From: Gambelia wislizenii
Lineage: Eukaryota; Chordata; Lepidosauria; Squamata; Crotaphytidae
Direction of reading: 5' to 3'
DNA: 64,000 nucleotides
Assembly (NCBI GenBank): GCA_030847615.1
Contig: JAUMIR010000001.1
Span: 251,041,187-251,105,186 of the forward strand
Under the pieces are notes generated by a model. That model was not told where the DNA came from. It worked only from the letters and a program-made list of their open reading frames with translations, and made no database searches. The position numbers and the translations under genes are program-made. Numbering within the stretch: the first letter of the stretch is position 1; each line of letters begins with the position of its first letter. Shown in pieces: positions 1 through 12,630 of this stretch.

Positions 1-1280
1 AGCAGCAAAATACAAAAGGGCCTACCTGAGCTAGGCCTCTTCCTTAAAGTGAAACATTCTTTTCAGTTTTACCCCAAAGAAACATGCACTTCAAGCTGTG
101 AGCTAGGCGAGGCCATTTATTTGAGGTTCTGCTACAGAATAAAATACTTTCCTTTTTGTAAAAAAAAGAGAGAGAACTCTTGGGGTGCTTGTTGTGAATG
201 ATTATCCATACAGGGATATCAAATATTTTTATATCATATCATGTATGCTGAAATGACACACAGGATGCAAAGTATCATGTATGAGGAAGCAATAACGCAC
301 AATGTTATGTCACACTGGGCTGGTTCAAATGAGTTGGATCTGGAGTTTCTTCTTGGTGTTGGGAGCACTAGCTAAGCTGAATGCCTCTCAAGACACTCTA
401 GCTGCTATCAAAGTTGAACGGTGATTTCTCACCTCCCTCTCCAGAGCAGGGCACAAGTGCCTGCAAGAGGGAAGGTATTTTGCAGAGTGGAAGTGCCCTG
501 CTGGATCAAAAACCTTCTACAATTGAAGGGAACCTTTCACAGAAGACAGTATTTGGATACCAGCATTTGTGTGTGAACAATTTTGCATGACATCAGAAAT
601 AACGAAATATTGTGTTATTCATAAAGTTTTTTAAAAAAAAAAAAAGGAAAAAAGAATATAGCTCAGGACTTTATATTTAAATACAAGTTTACTTTCATAC
701 ATTTTGAGGACAGCACTGATATACTTGCTAAAAAATAATGTGTTCTGAAATTGGAACCTGAAGTTTAATTCTACAAAAGTTTAAAATCTGCTTTTAAGTT
801 GTTGAATTTTAATCTGTATTATATAATTCATCTGAACTACTGTAGTACAGAAAAGTTTTTTTTAAAAAAACAACAACCATACAAAGTAAACTAAAATATC
901 TGGTATTTATTTTATTAGCAATCTATGTGTCAATATTGAACATCAGAATGGAGCCACTTCTGCATAGTCCATTGACACTAGTTTTCTGAATTTACCACAT
1001 TCAGCACCTCAAGGAAAGAATTAATTTATCATTTACATAATATAGGGACCCAGCAGCATTGTTTCTAGAGGTGTAAAAACTAATGGTAATTCCCTGAATA
1101 CTCCAACCATTATGGTCACTGGGGGAGGCTGGGTGTGGCAATCCAAAAATAACTCTTATAAGCTCTGACTGCTTCACTGGAAAATTGTTCAATTAATATA
1201 CAAAGGATCTTCAAGGAAATCCTGCTTCAAGGATTTGAATAGAAATAACATGAAATTTTAGTTTTAGGTGAGCTTTATAT
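1..1280. other. 3' flank or last intron of ADAM23, no feature recognised
   Basis: AT-rich sequence with A and T runs. I looked on the minus strand for a short exon coding a basic ADAM23 tail and found no convincing one. A stretch near 490-515 has a weak resemblance but gives a longer unrelated peptide. Confidence 0.5.
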
Positions 1281-1830
1281 TCTTTTTTTTTTTGTAAAGT
1301 TTTATTGATTTAACAAAGAAAAATTTGTACAGTTGTTATTTTGTAATAGGAGCAATACCAGGAGAACTGGAGTCGTAGATGGCAAAACAACTATACAGAA
1401 CAAAATTAAAACATAACAAACACCAAGAGAAGGGGCATAGGATTCATCAGGAAAGTAGTTCATGGCATAAAAAAGCCTGAAAGTAAGGACATCGGGGGAG
1501 TCGGGGAGGACATCCTTCCACATCTTAGCATGATGTGGTGGAGGTGCTATTGCAAGATCTGTGTTAGAAAGATATGTGATTATTGGGAACCATTTTTCAA
1601 TAAAGGATTCAGAATCAGCATGAACAGCCATGTGCTGCCTGATGTCTGAAAGCTTCTCCATAAACCACACATCCCAAAATTTGTCCCACCAAGCAGTCAC
1701 AGCAGGCATTTAGTTCTTCCAATTTTTAGCAATAACAATCCGAGAGATAGCAAGCAGGAAAACAATAATCTTTTTATGTTTAAGATTTCTATTAGACTTA
1801 TTAAAAAGTAACAGCAAGATAAGCTTTATA
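1281..1830 (-). mobile_element. L1-like LINE, 3' end fragment
   Basis: The minus strand carries a C-terminal ORF2-like reading frame. An in-frame-like stretch near 1720-1760 reads LAISRIVIAKNWK. It is followed by a frame at 1302-1709 with WWDKFWDVWFMEKLS and FIEKWFPIITYL, then an AATAAA-type region and an A-rich tail (a T run on the plus strand at 1285-1296). L1 ORF2 proteins end with this kind of KxW...W...EKL...F...KW..F..YL pattern. The copy is 5' truncated and has at least one frame break. Assignment to L1 rather than a relative is by pattern only. Confidence 0.6.
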
Positions 1831-1934
1831 TTCTTAACTAATATGTAGTGTGCTAGTTAAGAAATCTGTAATAATTTTATAATTTTGCATATAATTAGCA
1901 ACATGCTAAATAGAATACAGAAACAATAATGTCT

Positions 1935-2892
1935 TGGGGGTCGTTTACACGGGCAAATATTCCTCTAAATATACCGCTAAGATAGCTCATAGTTCACACG
2001 GGTCGAGGCACAGCATCACCTCATTCAGAAGGGGGGGAAGGTGAAACACCCAAATATAGCGTGGCAAGGGATGTTGCTACTTTTGCCGGTATATTTGCAA
2101 TGTAGCGCATTATTGGCAGTGTAAACAACCATTCTGCTAAGGGCTACAGCAGAGCTTCACTGTGATTGGTTGATGCAGGGGTGATGATGCAGGGGTGGGC
2201 TCAAAAGAGGGGGGGGAGGGAGGGAGAGACAGTAGCAATTAGAGGAAACTTTAAAAAATCATCTCTGCTATTTTGCAAGCCAGTTTGCAAACAAAAAGGA
2301 TTCCCATCAGTTTTCAGTCAGGGAGCATTCCTTCTCATCCTCTCTGCTGTTTTGCAAGTATGTAAAAGCTCCGTTCGTCAGCAGTGATCCTGTGCATGGG
2401 GGAGGGAGAGAAACCATTTCACGAAGGGCTGCAGCAGAGCTGCACTGCTATTTTGACAGTCTGTTTCTCTCTCTCTCTGGCTTTCCTCTATTTGGCAGAA
2501 AATGCTGTTAAGCAAGGAGGAAAACCTTCCGTTTGATTTGTGGCCAGGGAGCTGGGGGGGGGGAGAGTGACTGCCTCTAAGGTGTTAAGCACACAGACCT
2601 TCCGTTTGATTTGTGGCCAGGAAGCTGGGGGGGGGGAAAGAGTGACTGCCTCTAAGCTGTTAAGCACGGAGTTGGGGTCAGGGCAGATATTCCTATGGCA
2701 TCCCTTTGGCTCCTCACAATGCTTGGCCATGCCCCCAGCACATTTGGCTGTGTGAACCTCAAAGCGGAAAAAATCAAAGAGCCACAAAATATAGCTGTGT
2801 AAGCATATACCGTGTAAACTACCCACCACTGATGCGGGAAAGCACTAAAGCAAAACTTAACGCAATAAAACCTGCCATGTAAACCAGCCCTT
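1935..2892. mobile_element. Non-autonomous DNA transposon with GTTTACAC-type ends
   Basis: The left end reads GGGGTCGTTTACACGGGCA; the right end, reverse-complemented, reads AAGGGCTGGTTTACATGGCA. Copies of the same GTTTACAC motif also occur inside (about 2119-2130 and 2811-2820, inverted). No transposase frame is visible. Two 73-75 bp tandem units lie at about 2521-2667. Confidence 0.55.
2521..2667. repeat. Two-copy tandem repeat of about 75 bp
   Basis: The unit contains accttccgtttgatttgtgg followed by a G run and gagtgactgcctctaagg; it is repeated with few changes. It lies inside the TIR element around it. Confidence 0.8.
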
Positions 2893-3055
2893 GGTCATTG
2901 TAGCAATTACAATAGCAATGAGATGACACAGGAACATCTTTGAACAGTATTTAAGGCTTCATAGACAGTTCAGAATGGATAAAGGCTGCTGATTTTCAGA
3001 GCCTCTTTCAGGGGGGAAAACCTGTCTTTGAATGAATGTTTTGAAGTACCTAAAC

Positions 3056-3348
3056 CAGGCATGGGCAAGGTGTGCCCCAGGTGCTAAATGCCCCCCCATC
3101 TATTTCTGTGTTCTTTGGGCTCCCATACTATCCCAGAACCCCTTCCCCAAAATTATTATTTTTCCCTCGAAGAAAAGGACAGTGAAGCCTTCAGGTGAAC
3201 TTTACATTGCAGGTCCATTTATTTTGGGGTGGGGTGGGGATACCTCTCTTGAAAACTGGATGCTTACTTCCAGTCACTTCTGATTGCAGACTTTGGCATT
3301 TTTGGTGGATCATGGGGTCCTCAGACCCACCAAAACTGTCCATGCCTG
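3056..3348. mobile_element. hAT-like MITE
   Basis: The left end CAGGCATGGGCAAGG and the right end, reverse-complemented CAGGCATGGACAG, form short terminal inverted repeats of the CAGNGNTGGGCAA type common in hAT elements. About 290 bp, no coding capacity. Confidence 0.5.
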
Positions 3349-4204
3349 ACCTGTAAGGAGAAGTGTCAATAAGTCTAGCTATCAATGTTAATGCCAAACC
3401 AAGAAATAGTAGCTGTAGTTGGCACACTCAAAGGTTTATATTTATTTTCATCCTTTGGACAGTGGAACCGAAACTACTGGATAATGACATTTTCCTGCCC
3501 CACTTCAGCTTCTTGTGCACCCCTTCTAAATCTGCTCTAGAGGGCCTGGGGCCCGATGGAGCAGAGGAGCAGTTTTGGGGAGGAGGAGGTGGTTCACTCA
3601 AGTAGAAGTCCATGCATGGAGTACAGGCATACGTCACAGATGTGTTGTGTTTTCTTTTCTCTTTTGATACGCAGTGTGTTTTGCCTTGCTTAGGGTGTGT
3701 GTGTGAATCTTTTTTTCTCTGATTATCACCAGTTTTCTTTCTGTGAAATAAGATGTTGCAGCAAAAACGGAGTTCAAAATAGTGGTTTTATGTTTTGGAG
3801 CTCAGACCCATCTCTGATGTGTATTATGTTTTTGCTCAAAATCATTTTCTTTTAGCCCCACTGGCCTCCTTCTAGAAACATTCATGAGTTTATAGAGATC
3901 TTTACTATACATAGAAAGGTGGTATTTGTCTCATTATGCATAAGCCTTTTGGGCCACATTCACTGAAACTATTCAGCACAATTTTCCAGTTGTTATTATT
4001 TTACAACTTTGCACCCTGGTGACATCTTTGACACTTTAAAAATTACATTTTGGCCTTTTGAATCCCAGTTTCAAAAGGATTCATGGAATAATTTTAATTA
4101 AAACATTACCAGAGATCTTGTAGCAGGAACTCAAAATTTAGTGATATAAGCAGAAGAGAGATATGCCATAGCCACTGAAGAGAAGACATGCGGCAATTGC
4201 TTAC

Positions 4205-4295
4205 TTAAAGCCCCATCCTGTCCCCCCAAGGACAATAGCTGCCACCAGGATGGCACCAGCGATGGAACCTATTATAAGATTGGTGGCGCTAGGAC
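4205..4295 (-). CDS. ADAM23: ADAM23 alternative transmembrane exon (downstream, alpha-like)
   Basis: The exon is 91 bp, acceptor tgtcacag, donor gtaagc. With the last base of the stalk exon it gives G, then [16 protein letters not shown] and [13 protein letters not shown] plus two bases of a lysine/asparagine codon. The sequence is the canonical ADAM23 transmembrane helix followed by the start of the tail. The remaining short basic tail and stop must come from an exon further along the minus strand, which is not identifiable in the 4.2 kb that remain. Confidence 0.94.
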
Positions 4296-7200
4296 CTGTG
4301 ACAAAGGATTATGGGAAGAAAGACATAAGAACCAACCACTTAATTAATTGACATCAAGGGAAATGTAGTAAAGCAATTTAAAATGTGTGCTATTAACTTT
4401 AAACCAACATTGTCCAAAGGGGCAAGCTTATTTTAAAAATAGATGAGGATAAAGTTTTTTTTTTTATTATCATGCTTACACATCCAAATTAATCCCTTAT
4501 CCAAATAGCTTCTGTTACTGGAACTCCCAATTTCAATTTAAACTTATCTAAACATCATTTAATGTTATATATACTTCACAATGCTGCAACATTCAAATAT
4601 TTGTTAAAGTAAGAAATCAAATAGTGTATTTCTCTCCTTTGAATATGGGTGAATGCGTAAGAATAATGGCATCAGATGAAGGGTATTAGAGCAAAGCAGT
4701 TTCAGAAGGCCCTTTTTTATCATTAGCATTCTGTTATGGGTTCCCTTATCAAAAAGTAAAATATCTGGTGTTTTTCGCAATGTAAGTGAAACTGTAAAGA
4801 CTTCTAGCTACCTTGAAATTATACAAGGATTATTTATATTGAAAATCAGCTTTTGCAAGCTATAGTAAAGATTATTCTTTTAAAAAACTATGAGAAACTG
4901 AGAAGATAAGAAACACCTTATAAACTATATACAACAATCAGTGATGTAAAACACCAAACAAAAACAAAGCATATTTTCCTAAGCAGACAAAAAGTACAAG
5001 TGACCATGAAAATGGCTGTCTGTACTTTTTGGCAGCTCAGAGAATACCAAACTTAACCATCTATCTGGGCACCTAGAATAACTTTCTACCCATATGGAGA
5101 CCTAAATTATCTTCCACCACTTATGGAAACTACTTCAACCATGAATTAATCTATATACCTGTTGACCATTTAGCAACATTTCCCAATTTGACTTTTAGTA
5201 ATGCACCATACTACATAAAATTACTCTTGAGTTTTGCTAAAGTAAGGATCTGCAACTTCCAATTAATGATAGGGATAGATCTGAGCAATTGCTCATGTTT
5301 AGATTTGCAAAGAGTCATGCTACTCTGTCTCTGTAGCCTCTGGTGTAACCTACAGCCCTTTTGCATCCAGCATTGGTTATTGTAAGAGGTGCATAACACC
5401 GCTTCCATTTCATTTTAAAACAGGGCTTATCTACACTGGTTATTTGTATTGATTTGTATTGCACTATTTAAAGTTGCTTCTTAACACATTTTGAATGCTT
5501 TCTTGATGCTTCCTTGTCCCAACACTTTCCAAACTTTGGGGAAAAAAAACAGAACTTCAGTAGAAGGACAGAACATTTCAGTTCACTTCTGGGCATCTTG
5601 CTTGTGACATGGGTTGTGATGTTAGGTGTTGGTATGACCCAGCCCCTTGCATCCTTCTCTAGGTGTCTTTTCAAATGTTTTACAATCCACACATGGTCTC
5701 TTTCTGGCCCCATGTTTCTTTGATTTTTTTTTAAAAAAATTAAAAAATCTGTAGTTATAGTGCAATAGTGGTACACTGTAATGGTGTTACAGGTTGAGTA
5801 GCCCTTATCCAGAATTCTGAAATCCAAGGTACTCCAAAATACAAAAGTTTTTGAACGACAGCACAAGTAGTGTAGTACATACCAGCACTGTATTTGGTGA
5901 GGTTGGAAAGAAATGCAGCTAGAGAGAGACATGGATGGAAAGTATCTGAATTGAGTATCTGTGAAATGGTGAAAATCCACGCCTCCCACAATTTCATAGA
6001 TCCTCAGTCTCTCTCCAACCTCATTATGTCTCATTATGTATATGCAAATACAGATATTCCAAAATCCAAAAAAAAAAAAAAATCTGAAATATGGAACACT
6101 TCTAGTCATAGGCATTTTGGATAAGGGATACTCAACCTGTACTGCTCTTTTTACCTCAGTGTAAGTTCACCCTCCCACCACTCCGTCTATAGATAGTTTC
6201 CTCCAAGGCCTCAAGTTTGTGTGTGAGAAAAGGGGTTGTGTGTGTGATCTTGCTTCAATGAGACAAACATAGGAATAGCAGCATTACAAGTTACCACATT
6301 GCACTAGAACCCTAGATACTTTTTAAAAATATCTTTGCCTTAGGACAAAACCAGTAGACTCCTATGCTGGGCAAGACCAGTCTGTACAGACATGCACATG
6401 GTTGTGAATGAAAGCTACTGTTGCACTGAATACCAATGGCAATACAGGTCGACCCCCGTATCCACAGGGGATATGTTCCAAGACCCACCCTGGATATCTG
6501 AAACAGTGGATAATAGGGAACCCTATTATTTTCACTGAGATGACCGTCGGAAGTTGATCATAAAATCACATTGGAGGACCTAGAAATGCCTATAGAGAAA
6601 ATATTTTTTTGGATGTGGATATGTGAAACCGTACATATCAAATCCATGGATACAGGGGTTGACCTGTAAACCCAATTGTATCAACCAGATAAAAGTTTTC
6701 ACTGAAGCCCCCTCCTTCCAACTGCTCTTCCTCAATTTTGCATGAAACTGATGACTGTGAGGGTGGGTGATCTTTCGGAGCACAGGAGATTACTGCTCTA
6801 TTGCTGTAGTGATTGTTTATCATTGAAAGGAAGAATGGGTGTGTGGGGGGAAAAAGTGAAACAGGGTAGAAAAAGGAGAAGGGGGTAAGAAATAGGACAC
6901 TTCTAATTCGATTATCACAATTTATATGACAAAAAATGCATTTTAAAAACCCTCACCTTTCAGTAAGGGAAAAATGCTTCAGAAAACAGCAGAAAAGGAA
7001 GAGTAATGGCCCCAAATAATGTGTGACTGACAAAATATCATTTGGATCCAATTTTTAAAAGTGGGCCATATAATAATAAATGTTACTACCTCTAGACACA
7101 TTTGCCCAAGGTAGAAGAGCCCACTATGACAAACTGAGCAACATCCAGCCTGGTGTTGTTGTTGTTGTTGTTTGTAAAATTAAGTTTGCACACATTATTA

Positions 7201-10200
7201 GGACCAAATAAAGCAACATAAAGGCATTGAGCTACTACTATACACAAGTACATGAAATAACTGAAATAATTGTTCCAGAACACTCTGGAATTCTCTTTCT
7301 AAGGAGGCTACTCTAGCTTCTTCCTTGTTGTTCTCCTGTCAGCATATAAGTACCATTTTATTCTGACAGGCTTTGGGGAGCTGTTTAAAAGGAAAAGTAT
7401 TTTAATAGTGTGCTGTATTGTTTTCATTTCTTGACTTTTAAAGGTGTTTATAATCCTCTAGAAAATTAATGAGACTCTAGCAATAACTTGCATGCTTTTA
7501 TCTATATATGCCTTCTATGTGTATCTGTCTGAATTTTTGTAAGCCACCTTGAATTCCGATTCTCTGGGAAAAGGCAGGATATAAAGAAACAAACTAAAAA
7601 ATAAAAATATTTTTTACTGAACTATGAATTTTATTTCTATTTAATCAACTATGAATCATGACTTATAAGGAATTATGGGAGCTTAGAACTACATACAGAT
7701 GCCTTACTATGAAGGAAAATACCATTTCAAAAAGTCCAAATACAATTATTTCTAACAATCATCACCACCAACCTGGAACCTGGAAAAAATTAAGTTAAGA
7801 CAGTTCACAGAAGGAAAGGCTCTTCCCAGCTCCAGGCCCCTGAAAATTCTCTCTGCAGGGTCTTCTGGACAAAAGTGGGATGGCATATAATATACTGCTG
7901 CAGGAAGGATGAATCACCCCCAGATTGGACATTCTGATATAAAGTTACAGTCAGACCCCTGTATCTGCAGGAGTTCAGTTTCCAGACTTACCATGGATAC
8001 TGGAAACCACAGATAACAGCAAAGCCTTCTAAAATAAGGACTTCTGGTAAAAATATACCATAGAGTTGCATTGGAGGACCACATTTCCCAGTGTGACTCT
8101 ATAGTATGTGCCCCTATTTTGTGTCCCACAGGTTACTGAAACCATGCATATTGTGTCCCATGGATAACTGAAACTGTTCTGTGGATACAGGGGTCCAACT
8201 GTACTTTGACTGAAATCATATATACACTAGCCTGAGACTAAGTTCCGCCAAACCCAATAGGGCTTATTTTTGAGTAGACACATATGGCACATATGATATT
8301 TACAAAGTTGACAGAAGAAACCTTTCCCAACCCCTCCTTCTTCCCACAATCACCTCATCCCACATTGTTTGGGAGTGTCCCCCAATATTTCATAAATACT
8401 TTTTACAGAATGAGGTGATTATAGGGTGAAGTAGGAATGAGAACCTTTTCTTCAATTAACTTCTTTTAAGTTTTGGGACCCCAAGTAACTACTACAACAA
8501 CATTTTAAAAAACAAGATACTACTATCGCTGATGTAAACTAAATTAAAAAAAACAAACACAACCAAATATACTAATCCAGTATCATTGTCATTTCCGGGC
8601 ATATATGTGAGTCTGCCATACAGTATTTGGATACATATTTTAAAATGTTGCTAAAATGACAGCAGCAAAATCATTTGTTGACTCTAAAAAGAAATTTCTG
8701 TTCATGATAAAGTAAAACACAAAATGCAGATGAAATAATCAGTGCTAGAAATGGGAAAAAATAAAAATAAAAACCAAAACAAGTGATAATACCAGTGACC
8801 ATAAAACATTCTATTTTACCCATACTTCTGTCTAACCCCATATATGGATAGCATAAATATCAGTTAGTGTATTAATAACCAATATCTTAAAATTATGTAA
8901 CATAATGAATACAAATATTCATATAGCTAAAGACCCTGATCCAGCTTTAGCTACACGTAATACCAGGTGACCACAGATGATCCTCATGAGCATGAAAAGA
9001 TGGTTTTAGCCAGGCTAATGGGACCTAGATGGTCGCTGCAAAATAGGTGGGAATGCATGACTCAGATCATATTTGGATGCACATTAGCTACATGTGCTGA
9101 AGATTGTTTCCATCTGAGGAGCTCCCTTGGTGGATCAGAGCATAAAAAGATAGAATGCTACTGGTCTAGAAAAAATGAAATCCTAGAAAAACAAAAGTCA
9201 AGAGTTATTAAAAGCTGATTGTACAAACTCTAAAGTCCCCAGGGAGTTCAAATTTCTTATTGTTTGTGGTGGATATATTAAGTTAGTGTTACACAATACC
9301 AATAGTAATAAACCCAATTATATTAAATTATCCAAGTTGTCTATTAGACTATATTTTTCAATCATTATACTTTTTTTGAAATTCTTTTTATAATTTAGAG
9401 CACGGAAACATGTAAACATTGAATAGCATTAATAATAATGATTTAAAATTCACAAACGTTTTATGCCCCACATTATCCCAGACATGAGAGGGTTAAACAT
9501 GGCATGAGCATACCACATGACACAGACATTCAAATCACATGACAAATACAGTCACCACATAACACAAAGCTAATGGGATAGTACACAGAGGGCTTAGATG
9601 CGTACGGTTACCTCACACACTAGGCACCAAACATGAAACTCTGAAACTTAGAAATACGGTATGCTTACTCTATTCCCCACCCTGTGCCTCCAAAAATCAC
9701 CCCCAGAGCCAGAATGGTCCCTGCCACTGCACCTATAAGCCTGTTAGTGGCCATGCTCACTGTATAGAGGGAAAAGGGAAGACTTTTTAAAAAGGAAGTC
9801 ATCATGTACATAGAAAATGTCTGAAAAGAAGAATGAAAAGGCATCTCAAAATGATATACTGCTTTTCAGAATTCATTTTACAAGTAATTCAGTTTAGCAG
9901 TTTTTGAAATATCAGTTGAGCAGAAACTATACTTGTTTGTATATCAATATGTTTAAATTCACCAGTTTAAACATTCATTCAGTTTTTCTTTTTTAAAATG
10001 ACCAGAGTTTTTATAAGACACAGGCATAATCCATACTCCCATGGGTACAGCTGCATGAAGGAAGGTAGGTAGGTAGGTACAAGGTTTACTGGAGTTCTGT
10101 ATCCCTCTTCTTGTTCTCTGCCTGCCTTTTGCCTGCATGCACTATAGAGTACAGGCATCACTTTCAAACAGAACACCTCTCCCTTTCTCAGGATTTTGCA

Positions 10201-12596
10201 TCCAGGGTACTATTACCATTAGCACAAATAAAGTGGGTGACAGGCCACTGAGAAGAGGGGGGTGGTTGAATACATGGGAAGTGTAAACATATGTCTCATT
10301 GCTGGCGTGCTTTTTGCCATGGGCCAGCCACCAACCTGAGAGAAGAAGAGAAGAAGACTCCATCATGGCCTAAGCCAATACCTTCTTATGAGTACAGAGA
10401 TCCACACAGAGGGATGGATTGTGCCTCTATGAATTTTATATACAGTTAGGTTTTATTTCTGGGCCTATATAGCTCATAATTACCATTTTAAAAACACACA
10501 GTTTAGATCCATTATAAACAAAACTCTTGTATCATCTGCAATACACCACACACTGACATATTAAGCCAAGCACACAAGAAACATGTTATTCATATATTTA
10601 TACATGTCTTAAAAATACAACCTAAAATGCAGCCAATACTTACTTTTTAAAAGTATGATGGTGGCAGAATTACTTAAATCATTCCAAACAACATTGCAAT
10701 GCCCTTTTTAAAAAGTAATACAAAAACAGTATGTTTTACTGAAGCTTCCGAAATCTTTGGGTACCTACCACTTTTGATGAAAGGGGGTAGACATTTCTGT
10801 AATACTGTTCCCATACCTTCCCACCAGTGAACTGAATTCCTAGTACACAGGATTTGTGACTTACATTTAATTCTAGCCATGTAAATTAGTACTCCATAAA
10901 TTAGTTGGAGTGAGTGGTAATGGACCAGAGCTTGCAAATATTACATTTTTGAACTGTAACTCAACCTGAGCACTAATGGCTGAGAGGTTCTGAATGTCTG
11001 GAGTACTTTTGTCTTACTGCAATATGCTGTAAACTGCCCTAATTGGAAGACTATAAATATTCAAAGTGAGCTTCATAAGCCTTTTAAACCTAAACTAGGG
11101 GTGGGCAAAAGGCAGCCCTTAGGCCACATGCAGCCCTCGCAGCCATTTTTGTGGCCCTTGGGTTTAAAAAATAATACCCCCAAATGCTCTCTAGGAGGCA
11201 TGGGGGAATTTTTGGGAGATTCCTGGGTCATTTTAGGTCTCTTCCTTTTGTCTCTCCTGTGACAAAAAGGCCTCTTCTAGGGGAGGTGTGGATCTCCAAG
11301 GTCTCCTTGGGGGCTAATGTGGCCCCCAGCTCCCAGAGTTGCCCTCCCACAGTTGTATAGGAAAAGAAAACTGAAATCCCGTGGTGTGCTTTGGTTTGCA
11401 TCCGACGTTGCAATATCTCTTGCATACACACTAGCAGCACAAGGCATTATCTTGAGCAATATTAGACAATAGCTTTCTCCAGCTCACAGATAGGCAATGT
11501 GTAGCTGTGGGATAGCATCAGGCCTCTTAAAGTTGTTTTGCAAGCCTGAACTCCTCTAGACTTTCTGGACTGCCATTTTTTTCCACAAAAAAGAGGTGTG
11601 TGTTAATTGTGTCTCCCCAAAACTTAAAAGGACAGGCAATTCAGTTTTAAAATAGATTTCAACTTCCTACATCCTGAACTATTTATAATTTTTAAAATGC
11701 CTCTTTTTAAAAAACAGAAGTAAATGTCTAACCAGTTCTAGAGTTTGGTTTGATATTGTTTTTGTGTAGCCCCTGGAGAGTCCCGTACGCAGAAAACTGG
11801 GCCCCAGACCTGATACAGTTGCCAGTTTCTACTCTGCATATACACAGTTGTTCACTAAACAACACAACTGCCAGAATGTCTTACACAACAACATTTCTGG
11901 ATCCAATCCATGTGATTTCACAAAGTGAGAAGTACATTATACAGGTCGCCCCAAATATGCCTGGAACCTGGTCGTCTGAAAAATATAATATCTCTAGGCA
12001 TTTCCTAGGTCCTCCAACACAACTGTATGGTAAATTGCAGTGGAAGTTACCATAGAGTCACAGTGAAAATGCCTAGAGATGTGTCCTGTCTAGGCACTTC
12101 CCAGGTCCTCCAGTGTGACTCTATGGTAACTTCTGCCAGAAGTTGTGCTGGAGATGCTTAGAGAGGCAGCCTCTCTAGGCATTTGCTAGGTCCACCAGCA
12201 CAATTCTATGTTACATAGTTAGTTATTACCTGCGGTTTCAAGTATTTGTGGGTAGGTCTGGGAACGTATCCCTTGTGGATACGTTAGGTGACCTGTATTT
12301 TCTAAACTGTGAAAAAGATAGTCTTCTTTATGTTATGTTACACTATGTGTTTTTAACTCAGGTTATGTATCTAATCTGTTGACATATTTTAATATGTTGT
12401 TGTTCCCCACTTCAATCCATAGGGAGAGGTGGGTAAGAAATAAATATTATTATTTAAATCATTATTACTATTCTTTTAAACTTCTGACTTGAGAAAAGAG
12501 AACAATGACCAAAAGAAAAGGAAGCCATTTTAATACTCCTGTGTTCTATAATAGCTATATATATATATATATATATACTGTATATATATATATATA

Positions 12597-12630
<34 letters not shown>

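Larger units (their letters stand above)
4296..9668 (-). other. ADAM23 intron between the two transmembrane exons
   Basis: Contains three Tigger-like elements (5790, 6443 and 7946), a short (TTG)n run at about 7155-7173 and an old LINE/SINE 3' tail near 7535-7610 (gccaccttgaattccg followed by an A-rich end). No other gene seen. The intron separates the alternative exons, so any switching signals would lie here or in the next intron upstream. Confidence 0.7.

Noticed and set aside
400..515. Possible ADAM23 tail exon on the minus strand (…RFLIQQG-like)
   Set aside because: It needs a weak acceptor, gives a long unrelated C-terminus and lacks the expected basic run.
5468..6115. 215-codon minus-strand frame
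   Set aside because: Largely overlaps a Tigger-like element and flanking AT-rich sequence; no domain.
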